Assembly (NCBI RefSeq): GCF_003480315.1
Contig: NZ_QUIV01000004.1
Coordinates: forward strand, 1-64,000
Origin: Clostridium sp. AM33-3
Lineage (GTDB): Bacteria; Bacillota; Clostridia; Lachnospirales; Lachnospiraceae
Direction: 5' to 3'
Length of the DNA: 64,000 bases
Shown: positions 43,465-51,117 of the stretch, piece after piece
How the letters are laid out: each line of letters starts with the position of its first letter
Position numbering within the stretch: the stretch's first letter is position 1
The notes under the pieces: generated by a model
Told to the model about the DNA's origin: nothing
Database searches by the model: none
The model's input: the letters and a program-made list of their open reading frames with translations, nothing else
Position numbers and translations under genes: made by a program

Positions 43465-44727
43465 ATGAGTATGACGATGACACAGCAGATTCTGGCCCGC
43501 CACTGCGCCATGGAGTCTGTAAAGGCGGGAGATCTGATTGAGGTATCCCTGGATCTGATTCTCGGAAATGACCTGACTACCCCGGTAGCGATCCGTGAGT
43601 TCGCGAAAATCGAGGGTGCAAAGGTGAAAAATCCGGAAAAGGTAGTAATTGTAATGGATCATTTTACCCCGAACAAGGATATTCAGACAGCAACCCAGTG
43701 CAAGGCCTGCAGAGAGTTTGCGAAAGCACAGGGGATTTCTGATATTTATGATGTAGGAAATGGTGGAATAGAGCATGTACTGCTTCCGGAAAAGGGCTAT
43801 GTACATACCGGCGACCTGATCGTGGGTGCGGATTCCCACACCTGTACCTATGGTGCATTCGGCGCGTTTTCCACCGGTATCGGAAGCACGGACATGGCGG
43901 CAGCCATGCTGACCGGAGAGCTGTGGTTCCAGGTTCCGCGCGGAATCCGCGTGGAGCTCCGCGGCAAAAAGAAAAAATGGGTATCCGGAAAGGATATCAT
44001 TCTCTGGCTGCTTCGCCAGATCAGCGTAAATGGCGCGGACTATGCGTCCCTGGAGTTTGTGGGTGACATTGCGGATCTGACTATGGATGACCGTATGACC
44101 ATCTGCAACATGGCGGTAGAGGCCGGCGCAAAGAATGCAGTATTCCCGGTAGATGATGTAACCAGAGCTTACTTAAAGAAAGTGGGCGCTGAGGGCGGTA
44201 TCGTATGCGGGGAGGCTCCGGCTGACGCATATGAGAAGACCCTGGTACTGGATCTGGATGAGGTTGAGCCGATTGTAGCTTTCCCGGGCAAACCGGATAA
44301 CGGCAGATGCTTCTCTGAGTTTGGCGAGGTAAAGCTGGATCAGATCGTTATCGGATCCTGCACCAACGGTAGACTGTCTGACTTAAAGGAAGCAGCAGAT
44401 ATCCTGCGCGGAAAGAAGGTTGCGCCGGGACTACGCGTCATTGTCATTCCTGCGACTCCGAAGATTTACCGCGAGGCCATGGAAGAGGGCCTTCTGATGG
44501 ATTTCATGAACGCAGGCTGTGCCATCATGACTCCGTGCTGCGGTCCGTGTATCGGCGGAAGCATGGGGATTCTGGCAGCAGGCGAGCGGGCCCTTGCGAC
44601 AACGAACCGGAACTTTACCGGACGTATGGGCCATCTGGAATCAGAAATTTATCTGTCCAGCCCGGCTGTTGCGGCGGCCAGTGCGCTTACCGGACGGATC
44701 ACACATCCGCAGGAGGTGATGGAATAA
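43465..44727 (+). CDS. Aconitase-family large subunit (LeuC/homoaconitase/DmdA-like)
   Basis: A 420-residue [4Fe-4S] hydro-lyase large subunit. Cluster cysteines are in GSCTNGR near residue 298 and CCGPCIGG near 358-361; MDHFTPNKD near 68 and GADSHTCTYGAFG near 118 are family boxes. It is the type 2 LeuC group, which includes isopropylmalate isomerase, homoaconitase and 2,3-dimethylmalate dehydratase. No leuA or leuB gene is near, and the neighbours are an aminotransferase and a sugar-acid dehydratase, so a catabolic hydratase is more likely than leucine synthesis. Confidence 0.87.
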   Translation: MSMTMTQQILARHCAMESVKAGDLIEVSLDLILGNDLTTPVAIREFAKIEGAKVKNPEKVVIVMDHFTPNKDIQTATQCKACREFAKAQGISDIYDVGNGGIEHVLLPEKGYVHTGDLIVGADSHTCTYGAFGAFSTGIGSTDMAAAMLTGELWFQVPRGIRVELRGKKKKWVSGKDIILWLLRQISVNGADYASLEFVGDIADLTMDDRMTICNMAVEAGAKNAVFPVDDVTRAYLKKVGAEGGIVCGEAPADAYEKTLVLDLDEVEPIVAFPGKPDNGRCFSEFGEVKLDQIVIGSCTNGRLSDLKEAADILRGKKVAPGLRVIVIPATPKIYREAMEEGLLMDFMNAGCAIMTPCCGPCIGGSMGILAAGERALATTNRNFTGRMGHLESEIYLSSPAVAAASALTGRITHPQEVME

Positions 44728-45221
44728 TGTTTATTCAGGGAAAAGCAAGACGCGTCGGTGATAATGTCAATACAGACCAGATGTATCCGACACGTTATAC
44801 CAGTATTGTAGAAGACAGTGAAATGGCAAAACACTGCATGGAGGATTATGATCCGGATCTGATCAAACGCATGGATCCGGGAGATGTTCTGGTAGCCGGA
44901 GTCGGCTTTGGCTGCGGATCCTCCAGAGAGCATGCACCGAAATCCGTCAAGGCAGCAGGATTTTCCTGCGTGGTGGCGAAAGGATTTTCCCGTATCTTCT
45001 ACCGCAATGCGATCAATATCGGTCTTCCAATCGTAATCTGTACCGAAGCAGTAGACGACTGCCAGGAGCTGGATGAGCTTGCCATCGATTTTGACAAGGG
45101 AATCCTCATGAACGTGACCCGGAACAAGACTTATGAGATTACACCGTTTCCGGCTTTCATTAATGATATCATGAACTGCGGCGGACTGATCAACCGCATT
45201 AAGCGCAATCTGTTCTCCTGA
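44727..45221 (+). CDS. Aconitase-family small subunit (LeuD-like)
   Basis: A 164-residue swivel-domain subunit. NTDQMYPTRY near residue 15, GFGCGSSREHAP near 60 and FSRIFYRNAINIGLP near 88 are the standard LeuD-type boxes. ATG 44727 overlaps the large-subunit stop by one base (TAATG) with AGGAGGTG upstream, so the pair is coupled. The residue pattern after GCGSSREH decides the substrate side chain, but I cannot assign it by eye. A terminator follows. Confidence 0.9.
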   Translation: MFIQGKARRVGDNVNTDQMYPTRYTSIVEDSEMAKHCMEDYDPDLIKRMDPGDVLVAGVGFGCGSSREHAPKSVKAAGFSCVVAKGFSRIFYRNAINIGLPIVICTEAVDDCQELDELAIDFDKGILMNVTRNKTYEITPFPAFINDIMNCGGLINRIKRNLFS

Positions 45222-45240
45222 TCCGGGAATGAAAGGAGGA

Positions 45241-45285
45241 GCCTGTTATTTCGCAGATAATCGTTGTGGGATAACAGGCCTTTTT
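45241..45285 (+). terminator. Terminator after the LeuD-like gene
   Basis: GCCTGTTAT (45241-45249) pairs with ATAACAGGC (45271-45279), followed by CTTTTT. Confidence 0.87.
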
Positions 45286-45299
45286 GTTTGGAATAGGGG

Positions 45300-45328
45300 T
45301 GGACATTTGCCGGAAAGTCAAGTACAAT
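45300..45328 (+). promoter_or_regulatory. Promoter of the YoaK-like gene
   Basis: TGGACA at 45300-45305, 17-base spacer, TACAAT at 45323-45328; start codon at 45409. Confidence 0.65.
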
Positions 45329-45408
45329 GAACCAGAGCCGGCAACCCGGGATCCGGGGAGCGGCTGGCAAACAAATGATGATAAAATGGGAAATGGATAG
45401 AAGTTATC

Positions 45409-46107
45409 ATGAATACAGATTATTTGAAAAAATGTGCGGCGAAGCTGCTGACAGAAAAACAGATGTCTGAGGCGTTTCTGAATAATATGTTTCTGGCATT
45501 GTCCGGCGGACTTCAGGATGCCTATACCTATAATGTGCGCGATCATGTATTTTCCAATGCGCAGACTGGAAATGTGGTCCTCATGAGCCAGCATATCATC
45601 AGTGGCAACATGAGAAGCGCACTGAGGTATCTGGTACCGCTGCTTTCGTTTGTGCTGGGGGTTTATATTTCAGAAGAGATTCATCTGCATTTTAAAGACG
45701 CAAGGAAGCTGCACTGGAGGCAGAGCATTCTTCTGCTGGAGATTATCATACTGACGCTGGTAGGGTTTCTGCCGGAGGAGCGGAATATGCTGGCTACTGT
45801 GCTGGTTTCCTTTGCCTGCGCGATGCAGGTGCAGTCCTTCCGCAAGGTGGGCGGCTATTCCTACGCCAGTACCATGTGTATCGGAAACTTAAGAAGCGGA
45901 ACCACAGCGCTGACCATGTATTTTGAGGATCACAAGCCGGAGCAGCTGCGGCAGTTTCTCTATTATTTTGGCATTATTTTCTTCTTTGCCATTGGAGCCG
46001 GTGTAGGCGGCGTAATGTCTCTGAAACTAGGTATCACTACAATCTGGGTTTCTAGTGTGCTACTTTTGATCAGTTTCCTACTGATGTTTTTAGAGAAGCT
46101 GCGTTAA
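45409..46107 (+). CDS. YoaK-family (DUF1275) membrane protein
   Basis: A 232-residue integral membrane protein with about six helices, matching DUF1275/YoaK. Family signs are LALSGGLQDAYTY near residue 27, FSNAQTGNVVLMSQ near 47 and STMCIGNLRSGTTAL near 155. Function of the family is not established. It is monocistronic, with its own promoter, and is followed by the decayed intron region. Confidence 0.85.
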   Translation: MNTDYLKKCAAKLLTEKQMSEAFLNNMFLALSGGLQDAYTYNVRDHVFSNAQTGNVVLMSQHIISGNMRSALRYLVPLLSFVLGVYISEEIHLHFKDARKLHWRQSILLLEIIILTLVGFLPEERNMLATVLVSFACAMQVQSFRKVGGYSYASTMCIGNLRSGTTALTMYFEDHKPEQLRQFLYYFGIIFFFAIGAGVGGVMSLKLGITTIWVSSVLLLISFLLMFLEKLR

Positions 46108-46223
46108 ATAAATATAAGTCACAATATCTAAATAAAGTCCGAAGTTTTGGGCTCCGCATACAGAACCGCAGACTTTAAGCAGAATTTTGTACTTTGTGTG
46201 CTCTATAGCTGATTGTTTCTCCT

Positions 46224-46279
46224 GCACCCCAAACTCATACGCCTTGCGTGCTCAGACAAGGCGTATGAGTTTGGGGTGC
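46224..46279. repeat. Perfect 23-bp inverted repeat with 10-base loop
   Basis: Bases 46224-46246 are the exact reverse complement of 46257-46279; the arms begin GCACCCCAAACTC and end GCCTTG. No T-run follows on the plus strand. Such long perfect hairpins are unusual; it sits beside the decayed group II intron, on the 3' exon side of that element. It could be a terminator-like insertion target, or part of a small mobile repeat. Confidence 0.8.
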
Positions 46280-46299
46280 CGCTATATTCGTTCATGAAG

Positions 46300-46790
46300 A
46301 AGTCGAATAGACTTATGCCTCACAACGTAAGCCACTCACAGAGCCGTACGTGCGGCTTTCCTGCATACGGCTCTCCATAATAATATTTGCAGTTTCAAAA
46401 CAAGTTGACATAGATGTAGGCATTGCTAAGGGATAGAATTTCATTATTTCTTTGAATCCTTTCCTCGTATAACGTTTCTTGTCGTTTCGTCTATTTAATA
46501 CTTTAAGCAGAAGTTTTCGTACCTGTTGTTTGAAATCATTCTGTTATTATAACTTATTCTATAGTACCTATAGTGTTCTGTCAGTTTCTGGTTAAGTATA
46601 CCTATTATCTTCTTTAGTGGTTGATTTTTGTTTGCATATAGCCATACCTTTGTGTCTTGGATTTTCTATCAGAATTTCTTTTATATTGACATTTACATCC
46701 ATCAGTTCCTCTGTCCCTGAGCACACGGTTGACGTGTCCTCAGAAAGATCATTATTATGTAGCTCTCTTTCCGCCTTTGGCATTACCCAA
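46300..46790 (-). mobile_element. Decayed group II intron remnant
   Basis: On the minus strand two pieces of an intron-encoded protein are visible. The first is an N-terminal-like frame at 46783-46592 (begins MPKAERELHNNDLSED). The second, in another frame at about 46522-46415, gives VRKLLLKVLNRRNDKKRYTRKG, similar to the C-terminal end of group II reverse transcriptases. Stops and a frame change between them show that most of the reverse transcriptase is deleted. A domain V-like hairpin follows at 46373-46341. The element cannot be autonomous. Boundaries are approximate; the N-terminal match is from memory and weaker than the rest. Confidence 0.6.
46341..46373 (-). ncRNA. Group II intron domain V-like hairpin
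   Basis: Read on the minus strand the sequence starts GAGCCGTATG, has a GAAA-type loop region and ends CACGTACGGCTC. This is the usual 33-34 base domain V layout, with the catalytic AGC near the base and a two-base bulge on the 3' side. It is the best preserved part of the intron remnant. Confidence 0.75.
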
Positions 46791-46996
46791 TCTCTTCAGT
46801 ACTGTGAAGCTATCCGATTGCGTATTATTCGTAAATGCTCCAAAATTTCTATATTATTGGCTTTTCTACGATAATAAATAACGTAGTCAGGACAATATCA
46901 GTGAAAGCCTCCCTCAGTTTTCCTTAACGACTTCATTTTCGTGCTGTTATAAATATGCGGACAAAGAAAGTATCTACCAGCACACTGCTATGGATA

Positions 46997-47554
46997 TCAT
47001 TCCGCAGAGGAAGTGGAGCAGCGTCTGAGACAGTCATTGATCCAGTCAATGTAAGATTTTTCCCGCATGATGGCACCCTCAAGAACCATGAAGTCACCAA
47101 ATTCCCGGGTGCCGATGGCAGGAGCTGTATTGTGGTGGTGATCCCGCATGATATCAGAGAGATACTGTTCTTTCAGAATATGTTTCTGAAGCTGATTTGT
47201 GAGATGGGTTTTTAACTGTTCCGGTGTCATGAAATCAGAGAAGTACATGCGAAGGCGGAATACGTCCTTCGGAGTTGCTTCCAGAGGTTCATCCTTCATG
47301 AGCCACTCTTGAAGTTGCTGTTTTCCGGCTTCCGTGATGGAGTAAAGCTTCTTCTCCAGCTTTTCTCCCTGGATGACCACTTCGCAGGTAACAAGTTTTT
47401 CTTCCATGAGGCGGCTAAGCTCCGGATAAACCTGGCTGTGCTTGGCATACCAGAAGTTTGCCAGATTGTTGCTGTTAAATTCCCGGGTAATATCATAACC
47501 AGTCATGGGCTCCCGGTTGATCAGGCCCAGGATGGCATATTTTAATGTTCGCAT
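46997..47554 (-). CDS. PadR-family transcription regulator
   Basis: A 185-residue regulator. The N-terminal winged helix shows ILGLINREPMTGYDITREF, SQVYPELSRLMEEKLV and a KLYSITEAGKQQLQEW wing, all typical of PadR. The C-terminal Vir_act_alpha_C-like domain (about residues 95-175) is helical. It is divergent from a CoA-transferase gene. The 291-base gap between them has three ATGT-N8-ACAT dyads, the known PadR operator pattern. It probably represses the CoA-transferase and itself until a ligand, perhaps an aromatic or aliphatic acid, is present. Confidence 0.92.
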   Translation of the reverse strand: MRTLKYAILGLINREPMTGYDITREFNSNNLANFWYAKHSQVYPELSRLMEEKLVTCEVVIQGEKLEKKLYSITEAGKQQLQEWLMKDEPLEATPKDVFRLRMYFSDFMTPEQLKTHLTNQLQKHILKEQYLSDIMRDHHHNTAPAIGTREFGDFMVLEGAIMREKSYIDWINDCLRRCSTSSAE

Positions 47555-47634
47555 ATGAGTGTCCTCCTGATATATATAACGGCAGCTTTTCTAAGCGCTG
47601 ACCGGTCTGTGATTCACAACCTGTAATGATTGAT

Positions 47635-47650
47635 ATGTAAATTTTAACAT
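47635..47650. promoter_or_regulatory. PadR operator-like dyad near padR
   Basis: ATGT at 47635-47638, eight bases, ACAT at 47647-47650. It lies about 80 bases upstream of the padR start and fits autoregulation. Confidence 0.65.
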
Positions 47651-47750
47651 AAAAATGCCAAATGAAAAACAACAAAATGATTTGTCATGTATTTTTCACA
47701 AAAACAGGAATTTGATATAGTGGAATACGCTGAAAAAGGCATTAAATTAC

Positions 47751-47780
47751 ATGTATATATTTACATGTTTTTTTGTACAT
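47751..47780. promoter_or_regulatory. Two overlapping PadR operator-like dyads over the CoA-transferase promoter
   Basis: ATGT-N8-ACAT at 47751-47766 and again at 47765-47780, sharing the central ACATGT. The pair covers the -35 box (47760-47765) and most of the spacer of the CoA-transferase promoter, so a bound PadR dimer pair would exclude RNA polymerase. Confidence 0.8.
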
Positions 47781-47788
47781 GTTATAAT
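47760..47788 (+). promoter_or_regulatory. Promoter of the CoA-transferase gene
   Basis: TTTACA at 47760-47765, 17-base spacer, TATAAT at 47783-47788. The start codon is at 47846 with AGAGGAGG upstream. Confidence 0.8.
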
Positions 47789-47845
47789 GCGTTAAGAATA
47801 TAACGTAAAAACATGTTTTTTATATAAAAGAGGAGGTATTTTATT

Positions 47846-49471
47846 ATGGCTAAGTTTATTACTGCAAAAGAAGCAGCACAGCTGATTCCGGATCATGCAA
47901 CAGTTGGTGTTGCCGGTATGGGACTTTCCGGCTGGCCGGAGGAGGTTGCATGTGCGATCCGTGATAACTTTGCGGAAACCGGACATCCTTGTGACTTAAA
48001 CTTAAAGCAGGCAAGCGCACTGGGTGACTGGGGGTACGGAAACAAGTTTAACGGTTGGGACAGAAACCCGCTCCCGGAGGCAGATACCGAACATGGAAAC
48101 CGTGGTGTTACCCGTTTCGGTGAAGCAGGACCGGGACTGATTACAAAATGGACCAGTGCCCACATCGGAAGTGCATTTACCCTTTGCGACCAGGCGCGTC
48201 AGGGCAAGATTGAGACCCACTGCCTACCGCAGGGTGTCATCATCAACCTTTGGAGAGAGTGTGCAGCAGGCCGTCCGGGTCTGATTACCAAGACCGGTCT
48301 TGGCACTTTCGTAGATCCGCGTGTAGAAGGCGGACGCATGAACGACTGTGCAAACTCTGAGGAAGTGGTAAAACTGGTAGAATTTAACGGAGAAGAATAC
48401 CTTTTCTACCCAGCATTCAAGTGCGATGTTGCATTGCTTCGTGGAACCATCGCAGATGAGAACGGAAATATCTCCTTCGCACATGAGAGCGTTGTGAACG
48501 AGGGCTTTGAGGTAGCAACTGCAGTCAAGAACAATGGCGGTATTGTTATCGTACAGGTTGAGTACCTGGCAAAGAAAGATACCTTAAATCCGAAGGATGT
48601 TAAGATTCCAGGAAAATTAGTCGACTATGTGGTACAGGCAAAGGATCCGAAGTCCTGCTGGCAGGCTGAGGGAACTTACTGGGAGCCGTCTTATTCCGGA
48701 CAGATCAAGATTCCGTTAGACAGCATCCAGCCTCTTCCATTCGATGAGAGAAAGGTTGTCTGCAGACGCTGCGCTATGGAGTTAAGAAAGGGTGACCTCA
48801 TCAACCTGGGCGTCGGCATGCCGGCTGACATTGCAAAAGTTGTTGCTGAGGAAGGTCTCATTGAAGATGTGACCATGAGTACCGAGAGCGGTATGGTAGG
48901 CGGTGTTCCGTCTGCACGGCCGAGCTTCGGAAGCGCTTATAACCCGGAAGCAATCCTCTCTCCTCACGAGATGTTTGACTTGATCAGCGGCGGCGGTCTG
49001 AACATGACCTGCCTTGGCATCGGTGAAGTTGACGGAGACGGAAACAACAACGTAAGCCGTATGGGCAAGAGACTGACCGGACCTGGCGGATTCATCGATA
49101 TCACTGCAGCAACCCCGAAGGTTATCTTCGCAGGTACCCTTATGGGCAAGGCAAAAGTGAAAGTCGGCGGTGGAAAGTTGGAGATCGTAGAAGAGGGAAC
49201 CATTCAGAAATTCGTAGAGAAAGTCGGACAGATCACCTTCTCCGGACAGTACGCACCGGACAATCAGGAAGTTCTGTACGTGACCGAGCGTGCAGTATTC
49301 CAGCTGATCGACCACAAGATGACCCTGATCGAGATCGCACCTGGCATTGACCTGCAGAAAGACGTTCTGGATCACCTCGGATTTACTCCGGTTATCTCTC
49401 CGGACTTAAAAGAGATGGATCCTGGTATCTTTGAAGAGCACTGGGGCGGACTGAAAGAGTACTTAAAATAA
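47846..49471 (+). CDS. Family I acyl-CoA:carboxylate CoA-transferase
   Basis: A 541-residue enzyme with fused alpha and beta halves, as in propionate CoA-transferase and YdiF. The N-terminal half includes a GVAGMGLSGWPEE loop near residue 20 and CLPQGVIINLWRE near 127. The C-terminal half has the likely catalytic glutamate in MSTESGMVGGVPSA near residue 347 and NLGVGMPADIAKVV near 322. It would transfer CoA between acetate or another acid and an acyl-CoA, activating imported acids without ATP. It is controlled from its own promoter under PadR dyads, ends at a terminator, and is followed by a CitMHS-type transporter. Confidence 0.9.
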   Translation: MAKFITAKEAAQLIPDHATVGVAGMGLSGWPEEVACAIRDNFAETGHPCDLNLKQASALGDWGYGNKFNGWDRNPLPEADTEHGNRGVTRFGEAGPGLITKWTSAHIGSAFTLCDQARQGKIETHCLPQGVIINLWRECAAGRPGLITKTGLGTFVDPRVEGGRMNDCANSEEVVKLVEFNGEEYLFYPAFKCDVALLRGTIADENGNISFAHESVVNEGFEVATAVKNNGGIVIVQVEYLAKKDTLNPKDVKIPGKLVDYVVQAKDPKSCWQAEGTYWEPSYSGQIKIPLDSIQPLPFDERKVVCRRCAMELRKGDLINLGVGMPADIAKVVAEEGLIEDVTMSTESGMVGGVPSARPSFGSAYNPEAILSPHEMFDLISGGGLNMTCLGIGEVDGDGNNNVSRMGKRLTGPGGFIDITAATPKVIFAGTLMGKAKVKVGGGKLEIVEEGTIQKFVEKVGQITFSGQYAPDNQEVLYVTERAVFQLIDHKMTLIEIAPGIDLQKDVLDHLGFTPVISPDLKEMDPGIFEEHWGGLKEYLK

Positions 49472-49493
49472 AGGCAGCATGATCTTGAAAAAG

Positions 49494-49527
49494 AGGCTGG
49501 AAAGCAAAACGCTTTCCGGCCTTTTTT
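49494..49527 (+). terminator. Terminator of the CoA-transferase gene
   Basis: A 12-base-pair stem with one G-T pair (49494-49505 with 49511-49522), AAAAC loop, then six T. Confidence 0.92.
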
Positions 49528-49762
49528 CATGCCTTGCAGCACTTGGATGGATGTCAGCGGCAGATCCTGCAGATTGCCCGTGATTCAGCAAAAATGATGA
49601 ATGAAGCGTCATGATGAACAGAAAAACGGAAATAAATATGCACAGTGCACATTTTGAAACAATGAAATGTGGGCGCTTTCTCTCTGTTTTTTCTACATGG
49701 ATTGCGATAAAATTAGCACAACTTACAACGAAGACGATAAAACATAAAGGGGGATGAATTGT

Positions 49763-51061
49763 ATGTTGACTGCTGTAGGTTTTCTCATGTTGTTGATCAT
49801 CGTGGTACTGTTGTTGACCGGCAAGGTTTCTTTACCACCGATCTTTGTTGTAGTTCCGGTAGTAGCCTGCCTCATCTGTGGATTTGGTCTGGCTCAGATC
49901 AATGATTTTATCGGAACTGGTCTGAAGAGCGTACTGAACACGGTAGCACTCTTCACGTTTGCGGTACTGTATTTCAGTATCCTGAATGATGTCGGAATGT
50001 TCGATGTCATTGTAAGCAAACTGATGCGTTATCTTGGTAACAAAGTTGAAGTGGTTATGTGGATCACCTGCCTGGTAGCAACCATTTCCCATCTGGATGG
50101 TTCCGGTGCAACCACCATGCTGGTAACCATTCCGATGATGCTTCCGATCTACAAGAAAATGAAGATCCGCCCGCAGGCACTGCTTTTATTAGCAGCTATC
50201 TGTTCCGGTTCCATGAACATGACTCCGTGGTGTTCTTCCGTATTGCGTCTTACTTCCGCAACTGGCGGCGATGCAATGGAATTATGGCGTTATGTCCTGC
50301 CGTTACAGGTTATCTGCCTCATCTTAAGCTACCTGATCGTAATCCCGTTAGCAAAACTGGAGCGTAAGAATGGCGCAGGCATGACCGAAGAAGAGTTCAA
50401 GGCATTAAAGGCAACCTTAAACCAGCCGGTAGAGACCAAAGTCTCCATGAAGGTTATTTACTTTGATATCATCCTTACGGTTGCAATCCTGATTGCAATG
50501 TTATCCGGTGTTGTAAAATCCAACCTTGGTTTCATGGTAGCTCTTGCAGTTGCCCTGGTCGTAAACTTCCCGAATCCGAAGGATCAGACAAAGAAAGTCA
50601 AAGAGTTCGGTGGTACAGCCCTGAACATGATTATGATCATCTTCTCCATCGGTGTTCTGGTTGGTGTATTAAAAGACAGTGGCATGATGGATGGCATGGT
50701 AGCCCTGATCCTTGCAATCATTCCGGAGAGCCTTGGCAGCCACATCACCTGGATCATCAGTGCACTCAGCGTTCCGTTGTCCATGTTCCTTGGTTCCGAT
50801 ACCGTGTACATGGCAGTTGCCCCGATCATGGCAAACGTTGTTACCGCATACGGTTCCACCATGCTTCAGCTGAATGCAGCATTCCTGATCGGTGCATGTC
50901 TGTCCGCAAACCTCTGCCTGGTTGGTCCGACTCCGTACCTGGCATTAGGTCTTGCAGATGTCGATATGCCGTCTAACTTAAAATACTGCTTCCCGTGGGT
51001 ATTTGGCATGAGTTTACTCGTATCTGTGATCGCAGGTGTGATCGGTGTGATCCCGTTCTAA
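49763..51061 (+). CDS. CitMHS-family citrate/organic acid transporter
   Basis: A 432-residue membrane protein with about 12 helices, similar to the CitMHS group that imports metal-citrate complexes with protons, and to related ArsB/NhaD-superfamily carriers. Family features are HLDGSGATTMLVTIPMMLPI near residue 112 and MNMTPWCSSVLR near 150, with a second-half LGSDTVYMAVAP near 338. ATG 49763 is used instead of 49754, because the AAAGGGGG site ends at 49753. Its substrate may be the acid activated by the CoA-transferase upstream. It converges on the PucR-type gene. Confidence 0.85.
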   Translation: MLTAVGFLMLLIIVVLLLTGKVSLPPIFVVVPVVACLICGFGLAQINDFIGTGLKSVLNTVALFTFAVLYFSILNDVGMFDVIVSKLMRYLGNKVEVVMWITCLVATISHLDGSGATTMLVTIPMMLPIYKKMKIRPQALLLLAAICSGSMNMTPWCSSVLRLTSATGGDAMELWRYVLPLQVICLILSYLIVIPLAKLERKNGAGMTEEEFKALKATLNQPVETKVSMKVIYFDIILTVAILIAMLSGVVKSNLGFMVALAVALVVNFPNPKDQTKKVKEFGGTALNMIMIIFSIGVLVGVLKDSGMMDGMVALILAIIPESLGSHITWIISALSVPLSMFLGSDTVYMAVAPIMANVVTAYGSTMLQLNAAFLIGACLSANLCLVGPTPYLALGLADVDMPSNLKYCFPWVFGMSLLVSVIAGVIGVIPF

Positions 51062-51080
51062 AAAACATATTTCATGTAGA

Positions 51081-51117
51081 GAAAAAGAGCAGGCGCGTTC
51101 AGGTGTCTGCTCTTTTT
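51081..51117. terminator. Bidirectional terminator between transporter and PucR-type gene
   Basis: AAAAAGAGCAG (51082-51092) pairs with CTGCTCTTTTT (51107-51117) around a 14-base loop. The right arm overlaps the last codons of the convergent regulator gene. Confidence 0.9.

Noticed and set aside
43465..45221. Leucine biosynthesis leuCD
   Set aside because: Sequence family fits, but there are no leuA, leuB or ilv genes nearby and the operon partners are catabolic enzymes; the gene symbols were therefore not used.
46592..46783. Independent small protein on the minus strand
   Set aside because: No ribosome site or terminator context; it lies next to group II intron protein and domain V remnants and is best seen as a fragment of that element.
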